Below are positions 15,056 to 15,070 of a stretch of 15,070 nucleotides of DNA, in pieces (position 1 is the first letter of the stretch; each line of letters opens with the position of its first letter). The DNA is taken from NCBI GenBank assembly GCA_002309615.1, contig DBXT01000072.1, forward strand, positions 1 to 15,070, written 5' to 3'. The notes under the pieces were generated by a model. The model did not search any database, was not told the origin of the DNA, and was given only the letters and a program-made list of their open reading frames with translations. Both the position numbers and the translations under genes were made by a program. This stretch comes from Bacteroidales bacterium UBA1205 (lineage in GTDB: Bacteria > Bacteroidota > Bacteroidia > Bacteroidales > WCHB1-69).

Positions 15056-15070
15056 CTAATTTTTACTAAT

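Noticed and set aside
1..15070. CRISPR array, insertion sequence or integrated element
   Set aside because: No regularly spaced repeats, transposase or integrase motifs, or flanking attachment duplications at the tRNA were found by eye.

Overview
The window is a low-GC chromosomal segment from a member of the Bacteroidota, probably Bacteroidales-like and anaerobic or fermentative. The evidence is a type IX secretion (T9SS) sorting domain on a secreted protein, DUF4294 and DUF2147 proteins, a TonB-receptor-like outer-membrane barrel of the Bacteroidota type, Bacteroidota promoters (TTG ... TAnnTTTG) and an absence of clear Shine-Dalgarno sequences. The genus cannot be fixed from the sequence. 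No CRISPR array, insertion sequence, integrase or complete prophage gene is visible.

Left part (1-5132, + strand): a monocistronic lipoprotein with a LEA-type-2 fold (133-720) sits behind a clear promoter. A tight four-gene cluster follows: ADP-forming acetyl-CoA synthetase (803-2875), a secreted DUF2147 protein (2879-3316), dTDP-glucose 4,6-dehydratase RfbB (3316-4368, overlapping its neighbour) and a secreted SPOR-domain protein (4375-5076). It ends at a strong hairpin terminator (5097-5132).

Middle part (5133-10570, + strand): a new promoter drives a secreted FG-GAP/VCBS-type protein with eight Asp-rich calcium-binding-like motifs and a C-terminal T9SS domain (5257-7443). This overlaps by ATGA a membrane-anchored MltF-like lytic transglycosylase (7440-8861), followed after 10 bases by a CoA-disulfide reductase/rhodanese fusion (8872-10521). 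A hairpin terminator follows.

Right part (10571-15070, mostly - strand): a DivIC/FtsB-like cell-division protein, type II 3-dehydroquinate dehydratase (AroQ) and a DUF4294 protein form a leftward operon converging on the middle operon. A 177-base intergenic region carries the divergent promoters of this operon and of a CAT-anticodon tRNA (probably elongator tRNA-Met). A large outer-membrane beta-barrel/TonB-receptor-like protein (12344-14857, - strand) follows. At the right edge is a short leftward open frame that looks like the C-terminal tail of another gene, possibly frameshifted.

The genes share an envelope theme: lipoprotein, SPOR protein, lytic transglycosylase, T9SS cargo, divisome protein, barrel and nucleotide-sugar synthesis. 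Mixed in are energy and redox metabolism (acetate/ATP formation, CoA/persulfide reduction) and the shikimate pathway. I see no clearly new multi-gene system. The points most worth a second look are the translationally coupled T9SS-cargo/transglycosylase/CoADR operon, the uniform promoter geometry that corrects several start codons, and the broken-looking frame at the right edge.
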